DNA of 64,000 nt from FEB-25 sp963726315 (GCA_963726315.1 CAVSBZ010000006.1:39516-103515); one strand, 5' to 3'; shown: positions 1 through 10,681, counted from the first letter of the stretch. Program-made: numbers and translations. The notes: generated by a model not told the origin, from the sequence alone.

Positions 1-1
1 A

Positions 2-319
2 CGCCGTATGGCGGGCACGTCAGTCACCTCCAATGTCTTATCGCCGGGGATGGTAGCGACGGATATCTGGAAAAAGGTGAATCCAATCCTGACCCCGCTG
101 ATCAACCCGCTCATCCAGCGCAGTGGTCAAACTCCGCTCGAGGGGGCTCAGACGACTATCTACCTGGCGACCTCACCTGAAGTGGAAGGTGTCTCGGGGA
201 AGTATTTCGCCAACTGTAGACCGGTCCGCTCAAGCGGTGCCTCCTACAACCTGGAGGCGGCAAAACAGCTGTGGGAGGTCAGCCTGCAGCTAACAGGTCT
301 GAAAGATGGACCAGCTTAG
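2..319 (+). CDS. Short-chain dehydrogenase/reductase, C-terminal part (5' end outside window)
   Basis: Roughly the last 105 residues of an SDR-family oxidoreductase. The visible part has the post-catalytic 'SNVLSPGMVATDI' stretch, typical of SDRs after the YxxxK helix and contributing to the NAD(P) nicotinamide pocket, and then the C-terminal helices with 'EGAQTTIYLATSPEVEGVSGKYF', characteristic of retinol-dehydrogenase/WWOX-like members. The catalytic Tyr-Lys and the Rossmann glycine motif lie upstream of the window. The ATG at position 8 is almost certainly internal, because the reading frame is open to the window edge. The gene converges on the serine hydrolase gene that ends at 335, only 15 bases away. 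The substrate cannot be told. Confidence 0.8.
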   Translation, partial: RRMAGTSVTSNVLSPGMVATDIWKKVNPILTPLINPLIQRSGQTPLEGAQTTIYLATSPEVEGVSGKYFANCRPVRSSGASYNLEAAKQLWEVSLQLTGLKDGPA

Positions 320-334
320 TCGATTATCGAGGGA

Positions 335-1825
335 CTACGGAGTGGGGATGTTGTAGTAGTTGTAGATCGCGCTGGATAGGTCTTTCACCAGCTGGTTGGC
401 AGGGTCAAACACGATTTGGACCGGGTGATACATGTACACTGTGAAGGCGTAATCACCCCCAGGAGAGAAGACAATCGCAGCATCGCTCATATCGTGAATG
501 ATGCCGTAAATGTCGGTGACCCAGCCATGTTTATGCGCTACATTCGTGCCATCTGGGACGCCGGATTGGATTAGCAGGGCGATGCGATCCTGCACCAGGT
601 AGTTGATCATCGTCTGGCATTCCGCCTGGGTGATCTCGCCGGGGAAGGCGGCGATTAAAGAGCCCCCGTTCAAGTTGGCACACTGGTACAGGTCTTTCAA
701 CAGTAATCCAATCTCAGTTGGTGTAGTCTGGCTGTATGGATCTGGATCGGTGGAAATATCGGTTCGCTGGTTGGCAGGGGTGCTGTACACTTCCAGCAGT
801 GGTGCTCCGGCGTAAAAATACCCGCCCAGGAAGGTGTTCTTCAACCCCAGGGTGTGCATATCATCTGTCACCATCAGCGGACCCTTATCGCGGTCGATTT
901 TATTCTGCATCAGCCAGTCGGACGCGGGGTTAATCGACTTGGCGATCATGTCTTCCAGATTTTTGGTTGTTTCCGCATCAGGGTTCTCACCAATATGCCG
1001 GAACACCGAGATCATGATGGGAATTTTGATCGTGCTGCTGGCGGTGAATGCCACATCAGGAGGCGTGGTGACCGGTTCGCCTTTATCGAGCATGAAGCTG
1101 ATATTTTGCCCGGTCTGAAGATCCTCCACATCAACCCCGATAATCCCGTCAAAACCCGACAAGTTGATGGTTTGCCGGAGCAACACTTCCAGGTTTTGGA
1201 AGGTGGGGTGAAGTGGGTTGGTTTTTTTAATGGGTAATACTACAGACCGCTCCTTTAACGAAAACAGGGAGGTTTCGATTATCGGGATGGCGCGCTCGAT
1301 GTCCAGCTCTGACCCAGACGTCCCTGACTGAAAATTAGTCGTCCCGACCACCGGCTTGGCCGAGGTCGATAGCTGGTTGTAGCGTGTTCCAATCTCATTC
1401 GCTAAATATGTACGCAGCCTGTCTTCAGAGTATGAAGCGCGTAAAGGAATATTAACCGGTGCCACAGGCCGGTTCCACAGGTAGTTCCAAAATGCGACCC
1501 AGAAGGAGGTACGGATACGTTCTTGTTCGGCAGCTGCAAGCATAAATTCGTTATCCAGATTGAAACCGACGGTATTCGGATCAAGGTGAATGATAAACTC
1601 GTTATATTCCAGCTCGATAGGCTGGGAATAGACGGTTAACAGCCTCTCCGCAGCCCCCTGGCGCGTTAGCTGACCGACAGGGACACCGGCAATGGATAAG
1701 TTTGAGGGAAAATTGATCCAAAGTCGGCTGAACCTGATCAGCTGTAAAGTAGTCACCACTACGGCAAGAAGGACGAGAAGTAATGATCCCCAGCGAAGGA
1801 ATGAGAATGAGCCTTTGCTCCGCAA
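335..1825 (-). CDS. Membrane-anchored class A beta-lactamase-type serine hydrolase
   Basis: 496 residues. An N-terminal membrane anchor (about residues 11-31) precedes a YoaR-like putative peptidoglycan-binding segment (about 40-110, 'SIAGVPVGQLTRQGAAERLL'). From about residue 220 there is a penicillin-recognising serine hydrolase domain. The SxxK motif is S264-T-I-K267 in 'FTASSTIKIPI'. The third motif is KHG ('VAHKHGWVTDIYGIIHD') where class A beta-lactamases have KTG. The protein is probably extracytoplasmic and could act in cell-wall turnover or beta-lactam hydrolysis; the sequence cannot decide between them. It lies 105 bases downstream of the FtsZ/TPR block on the same strand, so it may be co-transcribed or separate. 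Confidence 0.85.
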   Translation of the reverse strand: MRSKGSFSFLRWGSLLLVLLAVVVTTLQLIRFSRLWINFPSNLSIAGVPVGQLTRQGAAERLLTVYSQPIELEYNEFIIHLDPNTVGFNLDNEFMLAAAEQERIRTSFWVAFWNYLWNRPVAPVNIPLRASYSEDRLRTYLANEIGTRYNQLSTSAKPVVGTTNFQSGTSGSELDIERAIPIIETSLFSLKERSVVLPIKKTNPLHPTFQNLEVLLRQTINLSGFDGIIGVDVEDLQTGQNISFMLDKGEPVTTPPDVAFTASSTIKIPIMISVFRHIGENPDAETTKNLEDMIAKSINPASDWLMQNKIDRDKGPLMVTDDMHTLGLKNTFLGGYFYAGAPLLEVYSTPANQRTDISTDPDPYSQTTPTEIGLLLKDLYQCANLNGGSLIAAFPGEITQAECQTMINYLVQDRIALLIQSGVPDGTNVAHKHGWVTDIYGIIHDMSDAAIVFSPGGDYAFTVYMYHPVQIVFDPANQLVKDLSSAIYNYYNIPTP

Positions 1826-1930
1826 TCTATCTCCAAATAATTTTCAACGTGATTAGGATAAAACCGCAGAAATGATACCACGAATGATTCTAATCTGATG
1901 GGCAGAGGGGTGTCTTAGAAGTTAATATCT

Positions 1931-4705
1931 TTAATGTGAGACAACCATTTTCACGATATTCCCCTGGTCATCCAGCGTCAGACGGGCATACTGCTTGTGG
2001 ATGCGCTGCGCCTGCTCGAAATTCTTGCTCAAGGTGACCACCCGGCGGCGAGGTTTTCCCAAAGGCTGGTGCTTGGAGACAATATGAGAAAACTGGCATT
2101 GTTTTCCACAGCCGCACTTTCCGCCTTTGTTCGAGCACCTCTGGTGCTCGTGTGAAAGGCTAACCTCGGCATCACCCATCCCAGGGAGGTATTGGGCAAC
2201 GATGGTTTTCAAGTGTGCGATTGTCTCCAGCGATACGGTTGACCCAGCTTCGCCGTCACAAAAGCGTTCACACACCGTAGCTACTGGCACAGCTGCATCT
2301 GATAGATGGGGGGTGATCTTGGGAGAAACCCGCGTTTGGAAGGGCTGCGCCAGGGGATCTCCGAACAATACAAAGGAGATCAGTGTTTTCTGGTCTTCGG
2401 CATCGAGGAAACCCTGGCGTTGGTTCATCTCACGGGTGAGGTGGATCTTTGCCCGCTTGAGCAATTCACCCGCGGTAAACCCTTCCTGCAGCAGGTTCCA
2501 AAATACCCGCCCTAGCAGGTCAGCGGAGCTCAATGGAGTCGATAGTGAGCCGTAGGAGATGCAGGTGGAACCTACCAGGGCATGAGTGCCGGAGGCAAGG
2601 AATTTTAATGAGATCGCTTCGTCGACAGTCTTGCCACCAATATTAGCGCCATAGCAGGCTTCGGTAAACACCAGGTGGGGGGCGGAACCGCTGTTGCGAA
2701 TATCCTGAGGGCGCATGGCGATTGGAAATTCAGGGCCAGCCTCTGGCAGGGTTGGGTCACACTGCCCGTACCATTCACTCGAATCGGGTACACCGTGAAG
2801 ATTGAAATATGCCAGGCGGGTATCAGGCATCAGCAGGCAAGTTGATGCTTTCGTAGGTAACGGTTGGGGCACCTGTTCCGAATAAATTGAGTCAGGCAGC
2901 TCAGCTGCGTGGATGGGTGGAGAGATCAACAGGTCTGAGGGGTTGCCAATAGGTCGAAAGACCGATAATGAAGCTCGGCGCCATACTGCGGCTGTATAAC
3001 CAAAGCTCGATAGCTTTTTGGACACGCCTGTTTTGAGCAGCTCACGCAGGTATTGGATGATCCGGCGATACCAGGCGGGTTTTCTGGCATTGTGGTCATA
3101 ACGGTTGGTAATTTCTTTCACCACGGTCAACAGAGTCGCCGGATCTTCCCCAGCTCCTCCAGAGATCCGCCCAACTGACCAATCGCTGACAAAGTAATTG
3201 TTGTCTTTGGCGGCATACGGGTTATCCGAAGGGACCTCGATGTCTGCATCTTCTACCGGGTTGGGTAAGTTGTGGAAGGGGACGATTTCAGGTCCACCAA
3301 CGATCAGCAAGGCACCAATGCGTTCGCCTCGTTTTTCTAAGGCTGCATCCAGGTCCGCCAGTATCACCTTTAACTGCCAGGGATCGTTGTGGGGAGCCGG
3401 TAGAAGGTTAAAAGCGCCTGTGCAGGTCGGGTCATCCGCATAAAACAACAGTGATCCCCAGAATTCCTGGTTGATCTTGCGACCATGCACCACCTCAACT
3501 AACTTTTTTAACTGGGCATGGATGGCTTGAACTGCACTTGGATTATATTGCGACTTTAAACCTGCTAGGGTTGTGAAGACGACATAGATTGGGAACCGGC
3601 CGTCCTCATGGGTAATGTGCGGTACGGCTAACCCGGCAGCCATTTTCTCCAGCTCAGTCTGTACACCCCGAGATGATTCACTCATTGGTGCAGGCTCTAA
3701 TTCAGCTTTAATAGCATGGGGAGCTGCGATCGATTGCGCTTGGGGAACTTCAGTGGCATCATAACCTGATGTTACCGTAGAAGTTCCAAATTCATTCGCA
3801 TCGGGAACAATATCACCAGAATTAGCTGCCGCCAGCTGGTTCCAACCGAGGATCGATGCCACTGCCGCCGGTATGGGGATGTTCTGAGGGCTGTTGGGAC
3901 TGGTGTTGTGTGCTTCGAGAATGGCAGGCCACAACGATGCGTATTTGTGGTGGTCTCCCCACAATCGCTTGGCTACCTGCCCGGCGATATCCTTGGAAAC
4001 AGCCTGGTGCAGCATGCTGACTGCCTGGTCGGATTCACCGGATTCCATTAATTCGTTGGAGAGGCTCAGGAGGAATTGCAGGCAGTCAGGCCAGCGCTCA
4101 TGGTAGATCTGCGCCAGGTTGCGTACAGCCAGTTTGGGCATTGAAGCTTTGGATTCCATCAGATTTAAATGGACGACCGCCGCCAGGGGAGTATCAGGGT
4201 TTTCGATCAGTGCCTTGTGTATGAAATATTCAGCTTTGTCGATCTGCTGATAATCACCCGCCTTGACTGTCTTCAACGCGCTGCGGGCTTCGAATACGTA
4301 TTTAGCCCAGGAAGATACATGCCCACTCGTTCCAGTTTTTACCGAGTGACCATGCGACAGTGCATTGGCGCAAGCTTTTGCGATTGAGCTTTTCGTTGAG
4401 CCAGCCAACTGCTGAACTTCTGCCAGCAATTGCTGGGCATCTAGGAACTCCGGATCCACCTTGCAGCATTCTTCCAGGATAGTTAAGGCTTGCAACTGGA
4501 TGGATTCCGATTTTTCTTTATAATAAGCCCGGGCATAAAGCAGGTTTACCTGGAGGTCGCCGGGATATACTGCCAACCATGCGGTACACAATCGGCGGGC
4601 GTATTTCAGCTCTCCAGTGGTCAATGCGGTGTTGAGCAGGTTTAGCAGGAACTCGCGGGATAATGGTCGGTCAGGTGAGCTGGCAGGCTGTATGATCCCA
4701 TTCAT
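1931..4705 (-). CDS. TPR protein with C25 (gingipain-like, caspase-fold) peptidase domain
   Basis: 924 residues. The N-terminal third (about 15-270) is helical and TPR-like. A low-complexity linker (about 295-350) leads to a clan CD cysteine peptidase domain (about 370-790). Gingipain-type landmarks are 'LLIVGGPEIVPFHNLP' (467-481), 'SDNPYAAKDNNYFVSDWSVGRI' positions 493-514, the catalytic His in 'FNLHG' (His637) and the catalytic Cys in 'FTEACYGA' (Cys684). A Cys/His-rich patch near the C terminus ('CSNKGGKCGCGKQC') could bind metal. No signal peptide is seen, so it is probably cytoplasmic, unlike secreted gingipains. The start lies 5 bases after the giant TPR gene ends, so the two are translationally close. 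C25 and CHAT folds are related; C25 fits better because of the SDNPY and VGRI segments. Confidence 0.75.
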   Translation of the reverse strand: MNGIIQPASSPDRPLSREFLLNLLNTALTTGELKYARRLCTAWLAVYPGDLQVNLLYARAYYKEKSESIQLQALTILEECCKVDPEFLDAQQLLAEVQQLAGSTKSSIAKACANALSHGHSVKTGTSGHVSSWAKYVFEARSALKTVKAGDYQQIDKAEYFIHKALIENPDTPLAAVVHLNLMESKASMPKLAVRNLAQIYHERWPDCLQFLLSLSNELMESGESDQAVSMLHQAVSKDIAGQVAKRLWGDHHKYASLWPAILEAHNTSPNSPQNIPIPAAVASILGWNQLAAANSGDIVPDANEFGTSTVTSGYDATEVPQAQSIAAPHAIKAELEPAPMSESSRGVQTELEKMAAGLAVPHITHEDGRFPIYVVFTTLAGLKSQYNPSAVQAIHAQLKKLVEVVHGRKINQEFWGSLLFYADDPTCTGAFNLLPAPHNDPWQLKVILADLDAALEKRGERIGALLIVGGPEIVPFHNLPNPVEDADIEVPSDNPYAAKDNNYFVSDWSVGRISGGAGEDPATLLTVVKEITNRYDHNARKPAWYRRIIQYLRELLKTGVSKKLSSFGYTAAVWRRASLSVFRPIGNPSDLLISPPIHAAELPDSIYSEQVPQPLPTKASTCLLMPDTRLAYFNLHGVPDSSEWYGQCDPTLPEAGPEFPIAMRPQDIRNSGSAPHLVFTEACYGANIGGKTVDEAISLKFLASGTHALVGSTCISYGSLSTPLSSADLLGRVFWNLLQEGFTAGELLKRAKIHLTREMNQRQGFLDAEDQKTLISFVLFGDPLAQPFQTRVSPKITPHLSDAAVPVATVCERFCDGEAGSTVSLETIAHLKTIVAQYLPGMGDAEVSLSHEHQRCSNKGGKCGCGKQCQFSHIVSKHQPLGKPRRRVVTLSKNFEQAQRIHKQYARLTLDDQGNIVKMVVSH

Positions 4706-4710
4706 GCGGA

Positions 4711-7700
4711 TTAATTCCTTCCAGCCCGGGGATTATGCACCAGATTCAGGGCTACTACTGCAGCCAACTGGCGGCGGATGTTCAAATCATTGGGTGCCAG
4801 GCTGACTGCCCTGCGGAGCATGGTTTCAGATGATTTATAGTCCTTACTTTCCTTCAAAGCCAATCCGGCTTGATAAGGAGCTCGGGGGTCGTCGGGGGCT
4901 ATGATGGTGGCGCGCTCGAAGATTTGAAGCGCTTGCTGGTATTCGCGCTGCTCTTTTCGGGCCAGACCTAGCTCGAGATACGGCTCGAGCCTATCGGGTG
5001 CCAGCTGAATCGCTTCAGTAAGGTGCTCAATGGATTGGTCAAGTTGCCCAGATTGGCGCAGGACCTGGCCAATCAGCAGGTGTAAGTTTGCTTGCTCGTT
5101 ACGGGAAGTTTTCTCAGAACAAGTCTTCAGGGCTTGTTGTGCAGTAAGGACAGCACTTTCAGGTTCACCGACTTCAACATAATACCGGGATAATGCATTC
5201 AGCACACTGAAATCAGACGGATACGATCTGGTCAAGCTAATTAGTTCAGAAAGTGCGGCACGCGGTCCATCTTTCTTATGGACAATGTTCACACGTTCCA
5301 GGTAAAGCGGTATGGCTTTTTGGACTGCCGGAATGGCAGTATTCAGCTTGGCGAGGGCTTCGTCATACCTGCCAAGGGCTGATAACGCTTTCACCAGCAC
5401 GACGGTTGATTGGATATCGCGTGGATTAATCAGGATGGCCTTGTTGGCATATTCGTATGCACCCTGGTAATCCTCGCTTCGGACAGCTATTTCGCTGAGT
5501 AGCTGGTAGATGTCGGCTCGATTCGGTGCCAATTGCAGTGCTTTGCGGGCAATATCGTTCGCATTTTCGAGGTCATTCATTAAACACTTCGTCGTAGCCA
5601 AGTAAATCAATGCTGATATATCATTCTGATCCAAAGCGAGAGCATTTTCGAAGCACATGAGGGCATGATTGAGGATGTGAAAGTCCTCGTGAGTTGTATC
5701 CAGGTACAGCCTACCTAAATCCAACAGGTAGGTGATGTTGTTTGGGTCGAGTTGGGCAGCTGCTGATAAATGGTTTGCGGCTTTGTTCAAGTCATTAACC
5801 TGTAGATAAACCTGTGCAGCGAAGGCATGCCAGAATGGTTCATCAGGCCAATATTCAATAGCTGCTTCTATAGCAGCCCTTGAGGTGGTGAAATTTTCGA
5901 GTTTTAATCCGATCCTGGCTAATAAGATTTCACAGAAGGCAATGGTCGAATTCTTTGATGTGGGATATTGCTGCAAGACGGATTGCAGGGTTCTCATTGC
6001 ATCCGCAGGATTACTCTCTTGCAGCGCAAGCGCAACTTGCAGAATCACCGCCGGGTCACTTGGGTTCACCCTGGCAAGCTTGATGATCCTGGTCAGGGCA
6101 TCGCTTGAAGGGTCGAGCACGCTTCGGTGGTAAAGATGAAGAATTAATGCGGCTGAATCTGCGCCGGTCAGCTGGTGAGCCAGGATCTCGATATCATTTA
6201 TCTCACCTGGTTCGTTCTGTTCAAAAATGATATTAGCACGTGCTCGCCAGCGATAGACCTGATCGTAGGTCAAACTTAGGTCAGCGACGATATGTTCATC
6301 CTGGTGAGTTTCCAGGATGGATTGTGCTTGGTCGAGATATTGCATTGCCTTCTTGAAACTTTGCGATGCTGGAGAATCCTGCGAAGGGTTATGTGCCGTG
6401 ACCTCGAAGATATCACATAAGTTTATATACTCAGCCTTGAGTATATACGCTCGTGCGAGGGTGAGGAGGGGTAGGGGCACACCAGCAGATGATTCTAGGA
6501 TCTGTCGTGTAAGATCTACAGCCTGATCCCATAATCCGATATCTAAAGCAGCCTCAATCATTGAGATGGTATTGATATATTTTGTGTATGGGGCTTCCCA
6601 GCCTGGAATATTCGAGGTATCCACAGCATTATTCAGGTTGCATAGAGCTTTATCGAATAGCTGAAGCGCCTGAATCAAATCGCCTGCCGAATTCATTAAT
6701 CTCGATTTTATTGCCATCAGCCGGCAGAAACATGGATTGGATGCATCGACCTGGAAATCCTCAATACCTGGAATTAAAGTCTCACCCGTGTATAGTGCTA
6801 ATTCAAAATGCAGGCAGAGATAGTCCAGGTAGTCCTGTTCAGCAGTGAAATCTGAAGCATTCGGAATGGGCTGACTTTGGAGAATTTGGTACGCCTGGTG
6901 AGGTTGAATTAAGGAATAATACAGCTCAGCAATTTGGATCCGATGCCGAATTGGTAATCCAACGATCCACTTATTCGGACCATTTTTGGGAGTCGCTTCG
7001 GTAACCATCCTGGAATATTTAATTGCCCCGCTGAAATCACCCATCGAGCGGCTTATACGCGAGGCAAGGTAGAGTAGATCGTTATCCAATTCTCTTTCGT
7101 CGGGGTTCGATAAAGCGGTCTCGATACAGTGTAATGCTTCAATATATTGATTCAATCCCAATAGGATATCGACTTTCAAAGAAAGTAACGAGCTGTCCTC
7201 CGGGATTAAGCTTATAGCTTTATCCAGAATACTAATGGCGGATGGGTGATCATGGTTATTCACGTATTCTTGAGCCAGGAAGCTGTATAAGAAGGCGATG
7301 TGCTGATCTATACCTGCCAGGTCCAGGGAGATTGCTTTTTCGAGGCAGGCGATTGCAGCTGGGTGATCTCCGGCGTCGCTTAAGTATTGTGCGGCATCGC
7401 GAAGGTCAGTGGTGGTGGCAAAATCGAACATGGCAATGGAAGTAAAAATGGCTTTGGCTTCTTCTTTTTCACTAATAGATGAATGTAGATTACCAAGCTG
7501 GATCAATAAATCGGTACGGGTGGGCGCCAATTGGATGGCTTTACTTATTGCAGTCAATGCTTCAGTGGGGAGCTGCTTTGATAAAGTGGACGCTGAATTC
7601 GATATATCCAATAAATCGCTCCACAAAATTTTCATCATCTGCCGAGCAAACCACGCTAAGCTGTCTGGATTATCACCATCAACTACCATGGCACTGCGGG

Positions 7701-10308
7701 CTGAACGGATTGCGTCTTCAGGCAGGCAGGCTGATATATAAGAATCGGACAATGCCATATATACTGCCGGGTTGTTTGGGTTAGCCTGGCAAGCTTCCTG
7801 CAGGGCAGCAATAGCAACATCATGCTTACCGATCAAGCTCGCAATGCAGCCGAACCCGTAAGATATGCGCTCGCGCCAGGTGTTGTCCTCGGTCAATGAG
7901 GTATCCAGGGCTTCTCGATATGCCTGGAAAGCCAGCTCATTTTCTCCACCAGCGGCTAATGCTTCAGCGGTGAGAACCTTAGCTTCAGCAAGCTCGGGAT
8001 CAATCTGCAGCACTTCATTAAGCGCAATTAGTGCCTTCATGGCTGGGTACGTAGTTGAACCAGCCTTATTCAAGCTTAAGATGCAGCGTGCATAGTCCAT
8101 ATAAGCTGCCGGGTCCTGGGTGGTTTTGTTATTAATCAGCCTCTCGAGCGGTGAAATTGCTCCTTCAATGTCACCCGCATCCACCAGGATTTTTGCTAAG
8201 GTCTGCGCTAATCCGGGGAATTCTGGCTCGATGCCATATGCTTTGGTCAGTACTTGCTGGGCTTCATCAAGATGACCGAGCAATTTGAGCGCCTGGCCGT
8301 AGCTAACAAGGATCTCAGGCTCTGTTGGGGAAAGCTCCAGGGCGGAGCGAAGATTCGGCAGTGCCAGGGTGGGAGCATTATCCTGCAGGAATAAGTTTCC
8401 CAAGGTGAAATAGATCATGGAGCAATCCGGGATAGCCAATGCACCATTCTTGAGAGTTTCGATCACGGTTGCTCTCGGTAAGATTTTCATTTGTGCGCTG
8501 GCAAGTGCCAACCAAGCCTCAGCAAGCTGATTTGGTGCCATGGTTGCACGGATCAGGTATTCCAAACCCTGTTCGACCGATTCTAGCTGCAGGTAAGCCT
8601 GTCCTGCGTAGACGAGAGCTTGCGTGTCATCCTGGTCTAGAGCTAATAACTCTTTGCTTACCTCGAGTGCCAGCTCAGGGTGATTAGCGTTGAGGGCGGA
8701 TTGCGCATAGGCATAGCAATCATTCACTTGTTCGAGTTTGCCATTTTCACGATTTGACTCGAGGATGATTCCGCGTTCCTTCAAGCAGGCTTCCCAGTCA
8801 TCAATCGTTGCGAGTGAATTAGCATATAAACGCCGGTAATCCACAACCTGTGGGTTCAACGCAACAAGCGTATGTAAAGTTTCACAAGCGAGCTGGTCTT
8901 GATGGGCTGCTTGATAACTGTGTGCAAGCATTTTCAATAAGCTGGAATCGTCAGGGCAGGTGCGGAGGGCGAATTCAAATATTCTGCTAGCTTCAACCGG
9001 TTTCTGCAGATCGTCGAGTAATATCCCAAGGTTGACATGAGACAAGTACTCTCCCCACACGGGAACCGTAGCGATGGAAACATTATGATCGAGCAGCTCC
9101 ATGATGCGGGATGCTGCTGATAAGGCAAGTTGTCGGTCTCCTATGTTGAATGCGATTCTGCTGATAGCATACAGAATATTCACATCATCAGGGAGATGAC
9201 CCGTGGGTTGGGGAAGCAGTTCGCTCGCTTCCTCAACGCGTCCCAATCTGCAAAGCGCCAGTGCCAGCTCTGCTTGTTGCACCGAAGTGTGGTTTGGAGG
9301 TAGCGTAAGATTTGATATCTGTACGGCTTGCTTTCCAAAATCAAGCGAACCAGGTAATTCGTCTTTCTTAGATAGAGAGGAAGAGTCGTGTGAGAGAATT
9401 TCGCCAGCCAGGCTGGTGGCTAGGCAGTGAAAGAGTGTTCGTTCAGCAGAGATTAGATTGGCTGGGAGGCTTGAGCATCCAGCGATTTGCCTTACCTTAA
9501 TTTGGAACCGGATTTCTGCCAGTTGCTCAAAATTTCTGGATGTATTCAAGGGTTGTGGATATAACTCAGCGGAGTGTAACGGATGGGTGTCCAACCATTT
9601 TACGCAAAATTCAACCGCCAGTTGTGGGCGTTGTTCGTTCAATACATCGATCAAGATTATCCTGTCGGCAGGGGGTAATAAATCACCCTGATGCCCAGTG
9701 CACAACCCGATAAGAATATCTACCTGATCTTGGGGATAGATTGGATTACTAAGCAACGCGTGAATAGCGAGTTTGAACCGCATTAGTTCGCTGCCTGGTT
9801 GAATTAATGCGGAGAGCAGCCCAAATGGATTTTCGATATAACCGAATAAACAGGCGATTGGAGCTGACCAGATCTGATAATCAGTATAAGGCAGTGTACC
9901 GATCAGCTCTACCCACGAATTTGACATATGATACCTCTGGGCTATTGCCAGAGCGATCATGCCAGCGCCAGCCAGGTCTTGCGGATAAGTTTTGAGAATC
10001 ACCTGGTCAGAAAAACTTCGCACAGCTGTCTGGATGAGATGCTGATCGATTGAGTTGAATAAATTCTGCGGGTCACGCGAGTTAAAATTGGATTGTCCTA
10101 ATGCCAGGAGAGCCAGCCGTGCGGGAGCAAAATCCAGCTGTGAAAAAACCGACTCAGCTGGTATCGATAGGAGAAATTTGTCATAAAATTCGGGGTCAGT
10201 CAGGCTGTTCCAAACTAAAAAATCCTGTCTCAGGTTTGCCAGCAACCAGGACAGGTTGGAGTTGTGGAGGATTTGAGTGATGTGATCGACCGATTTTATG
10301 CTCGTCAT
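4711..10308 (-). CDS. Giant tetratricopeptide-repeat protein
   Basis: 1865 residues, almost entirely TPR units. Repeats of about 34 residues with the W/L-G-Y-A-P pattern run through most of the chain, for example 'PTEPEILVSYGQALKLLGHL', 'PNNPAVYMALSDSYISAC' and 'PDRLEPYLELGLARKEQREY' near the C terminus. There is no signal peptide, membrane segment or catalytic domain. It is expected to be a solenoid scaffold for protein-protein contacts. It sits 6 bases after a small membrane-protein gene and 5 bases before the TPR-C25 peptidase gene, so a shared complex with these is the simplest inference. The partner is unknown. Confidence 0.85.
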   Translation of the reverse strand: MTSIKSVDHITQILHNSNLSWLLANLRQDFLVWNSLTDPEFYDKFLLSIPAESVFSQLDFAPARLALLALGQSNFNSRDPQNLFNSIDQHLIQTAVRSFSDQVILKTYPQDLAGAGMIALAIAQRYHMSNSWVELIGTLPYTDYQIWSAPIACLFGYIENPFGLLSALIQPGSELMRFKLAIHALLSNPIYPQDQVDILIGLCTGHQGDLLPPADRIILIDVLNEQRPQLAVEFCVKWLDTHPLHSAELYPQPLNTSRNFEQLAEIRFQIKVRQIAGCSSLPANLISAERTLFHCLATSLAGEILSHDSSSLSKKDELPGSLDFGKQAVQISNLTLPPNHTSVQQAELALALCRLGRVEEASELLPQPTGHLPDDVNILYAISRIAFNIGDRQLALSAASRIMELLDHNVSIATVPVWGEYLSHVNLGILLDDLQKPVEASRIFEFALRTCPDDSSLLKMLAHSYQAAHQDQLACETLHTLVALNPQVVDYRRLYANSLATIDDWEACLKERGIILESNRENGKLEQVNDCYAYAQSALNANHPELALEVSKELLALDQDDTQALVYAGQAYLQLESVEQGLEYLIRATMAPNQLAEAWLALASAQMKILPRATVIETLKNGALAIPDCSMIYFTLGNLFLQDNAPTLALPNLRSALELSPTEPEILVSYGQALKLLGHLDEAQQVLTKAYGIEPEFPGLAQTLAKILVDAGDIEGAISPLERLINNKTTQDPAAYMDYARCILSLNKAGSTTYPAMKALIALNEVLQIDPELAEAKVLTAEALAAGGENELAFQAYREALDTSLTEDNTWRERISYGFGCIASLIGKHDVAIAALQEACQANPNNPAVYMALSDSYISACLPEDAIRSARSAMVVDGDNPDSLAWFARQMMKILWSDLLDISNSASTLSKQLPTEALTAISKAIQLAPTRTDLLIQLGNLHSSISEKEEAKAIFTSIAMFDFATTTDLRDAAQYLSDAGDHPAAIACLEKAISLDLAGIDQHIAFLYSFLAQEYVNNHDHPSAISILDKAISLIPEDSSLLSLKVDILLGLNQYIEALHCIETALSNPDERELDNDLLYLASRISRSMGDFSGAIKYSRMVTEATPKNGPNKWIVGLPIRHRIQIAELYYSLIQPHQAYQILQSQPIPNASDFTAEQDYLDYLCLHFELALYTGETLIPGIEDFQVDASNPCFCRLMAIKSRLMNSAGDLIQALQLFDKALCNLNNAVDTSNIPGWEAPYTKYINTISMIEAALDIGLWDQAVDLTRQILESSAGVPLPLLTLARAYILKAEYINLCDIFEVTAHNPSQDSPASQSFKKAMQYLDQAQSILETHQDEHIVADLSLTYDQVYRWRARANIIFEQNEPGEINDIEILAHQLTGADSAALILHLYHRSVLDPSSDALTRIIKLARVNPSDPAVILQVALALQESNPADAMRTLQSVLQQYPTSKNSTIAFCEILLARIGLKLENFTTSRAAIEAAIEYWPDEPFWHAFAAQVYLQVNDLNKAANHLSAAAQLDPNNITYLLDLGRLYLDTTHEDFHILNHALMCFENALALDQNDISALIYLATTKCLMNDLENANDIARKALQLAPNRADIYQLLSEIAVRSEDYQGAYEYANKAILINPRDIQSTVVLVKALSALGRYDEALAKLNTAIPAVQKAIPLYLERVNIVHKKDGPRAALSELISLTRSYPSDFSVLNALSRYYVEVGEPESAVLTAQQALKTCSEKTSRNEQANLHLLIGQVLRQSGQLDQSIEHLTEAIQLAPDRLEPYLELGLARKEQREYQQALQIFERATIIAPDDPRAPYQAGLALKESKDYKSSETMLRRAVSLAPNDLNIRRQLAAVVALNLVHNPRAGRN

Positions 10309-10314
10309 AGCGAT

Positions 10315-10638
10315 TTAGAGATTATTTAGTAACACCAGGCACGATGCCAGCATCAATAAACCACCGATAATGGTTAAATAAAATCCTATTCCATTTGAAG
10401 TGCGCATCAAATCATTCAAAGTGGTCATTAATGTGGATGCATTTCCGACAAGGCCTGAAATTTCCTCGGCAATACCTTTCTGCGCAAGCTTTGCAGTTTG
10501 ATCAGCAATCGTTCGCAAGTCCTTCCCCCAGGCGCCATACATCAAGATGGCAAGACCAAGCAAGAAAGTGATGGTGCCTAGTAAAAATGTGCCAATAAGC
10601 ATAAACAACTTTAAATCACTTGCGTTTATATTTTCCAT
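10315..10638 (-). CDS. Small membrane protein of the ftsZ block, two predicted membrane segments
   Basis: 107 residues, no family recognised. Two hydrophobic segments are clear: 'LFMLIGTFLLGTITFLLGLA' (about 11-34) and 'GFYLTIIGGLLMLASCLVLL' (about 84-104). Between them is a helical, partly charged stretch ('DLRTIADQTAKLAQKGIAEE') that could be a short coiled coil, cytoplasmic or outside. The gene lies 43 bases after the LCP-like gene and 6 bases before the giant TPR gene. A membrane anchor for the TPR protein is a reasonable guess but nothing in the sequence proves it. Confidence 0.7.
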   Translation of the reverse strand: MENINASDLKLFMLIGTFLLGTITFLLGLAILMYGAWGKDLRTIADQTAKLAQKGIAEEISGLVGNASTLMTTLNDLMRTSNGIGFYLTIIGGLLMLASCLVLLNNL

Positions 10639-10681
10639 GGTTACCTCAACATTTCTGCGGTCGACTTGCGGGAATCAATCA

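Noticed and set aside
1931..4705. TPR plus caspase-fold peptidase as a CRISPR-linked TPR-CHAT (Craspase type) protein
   Set aside because: No CRISPR array or gRAMP gene is present. The SDNPY and VGRI segments fit C25 rather than CHAT.
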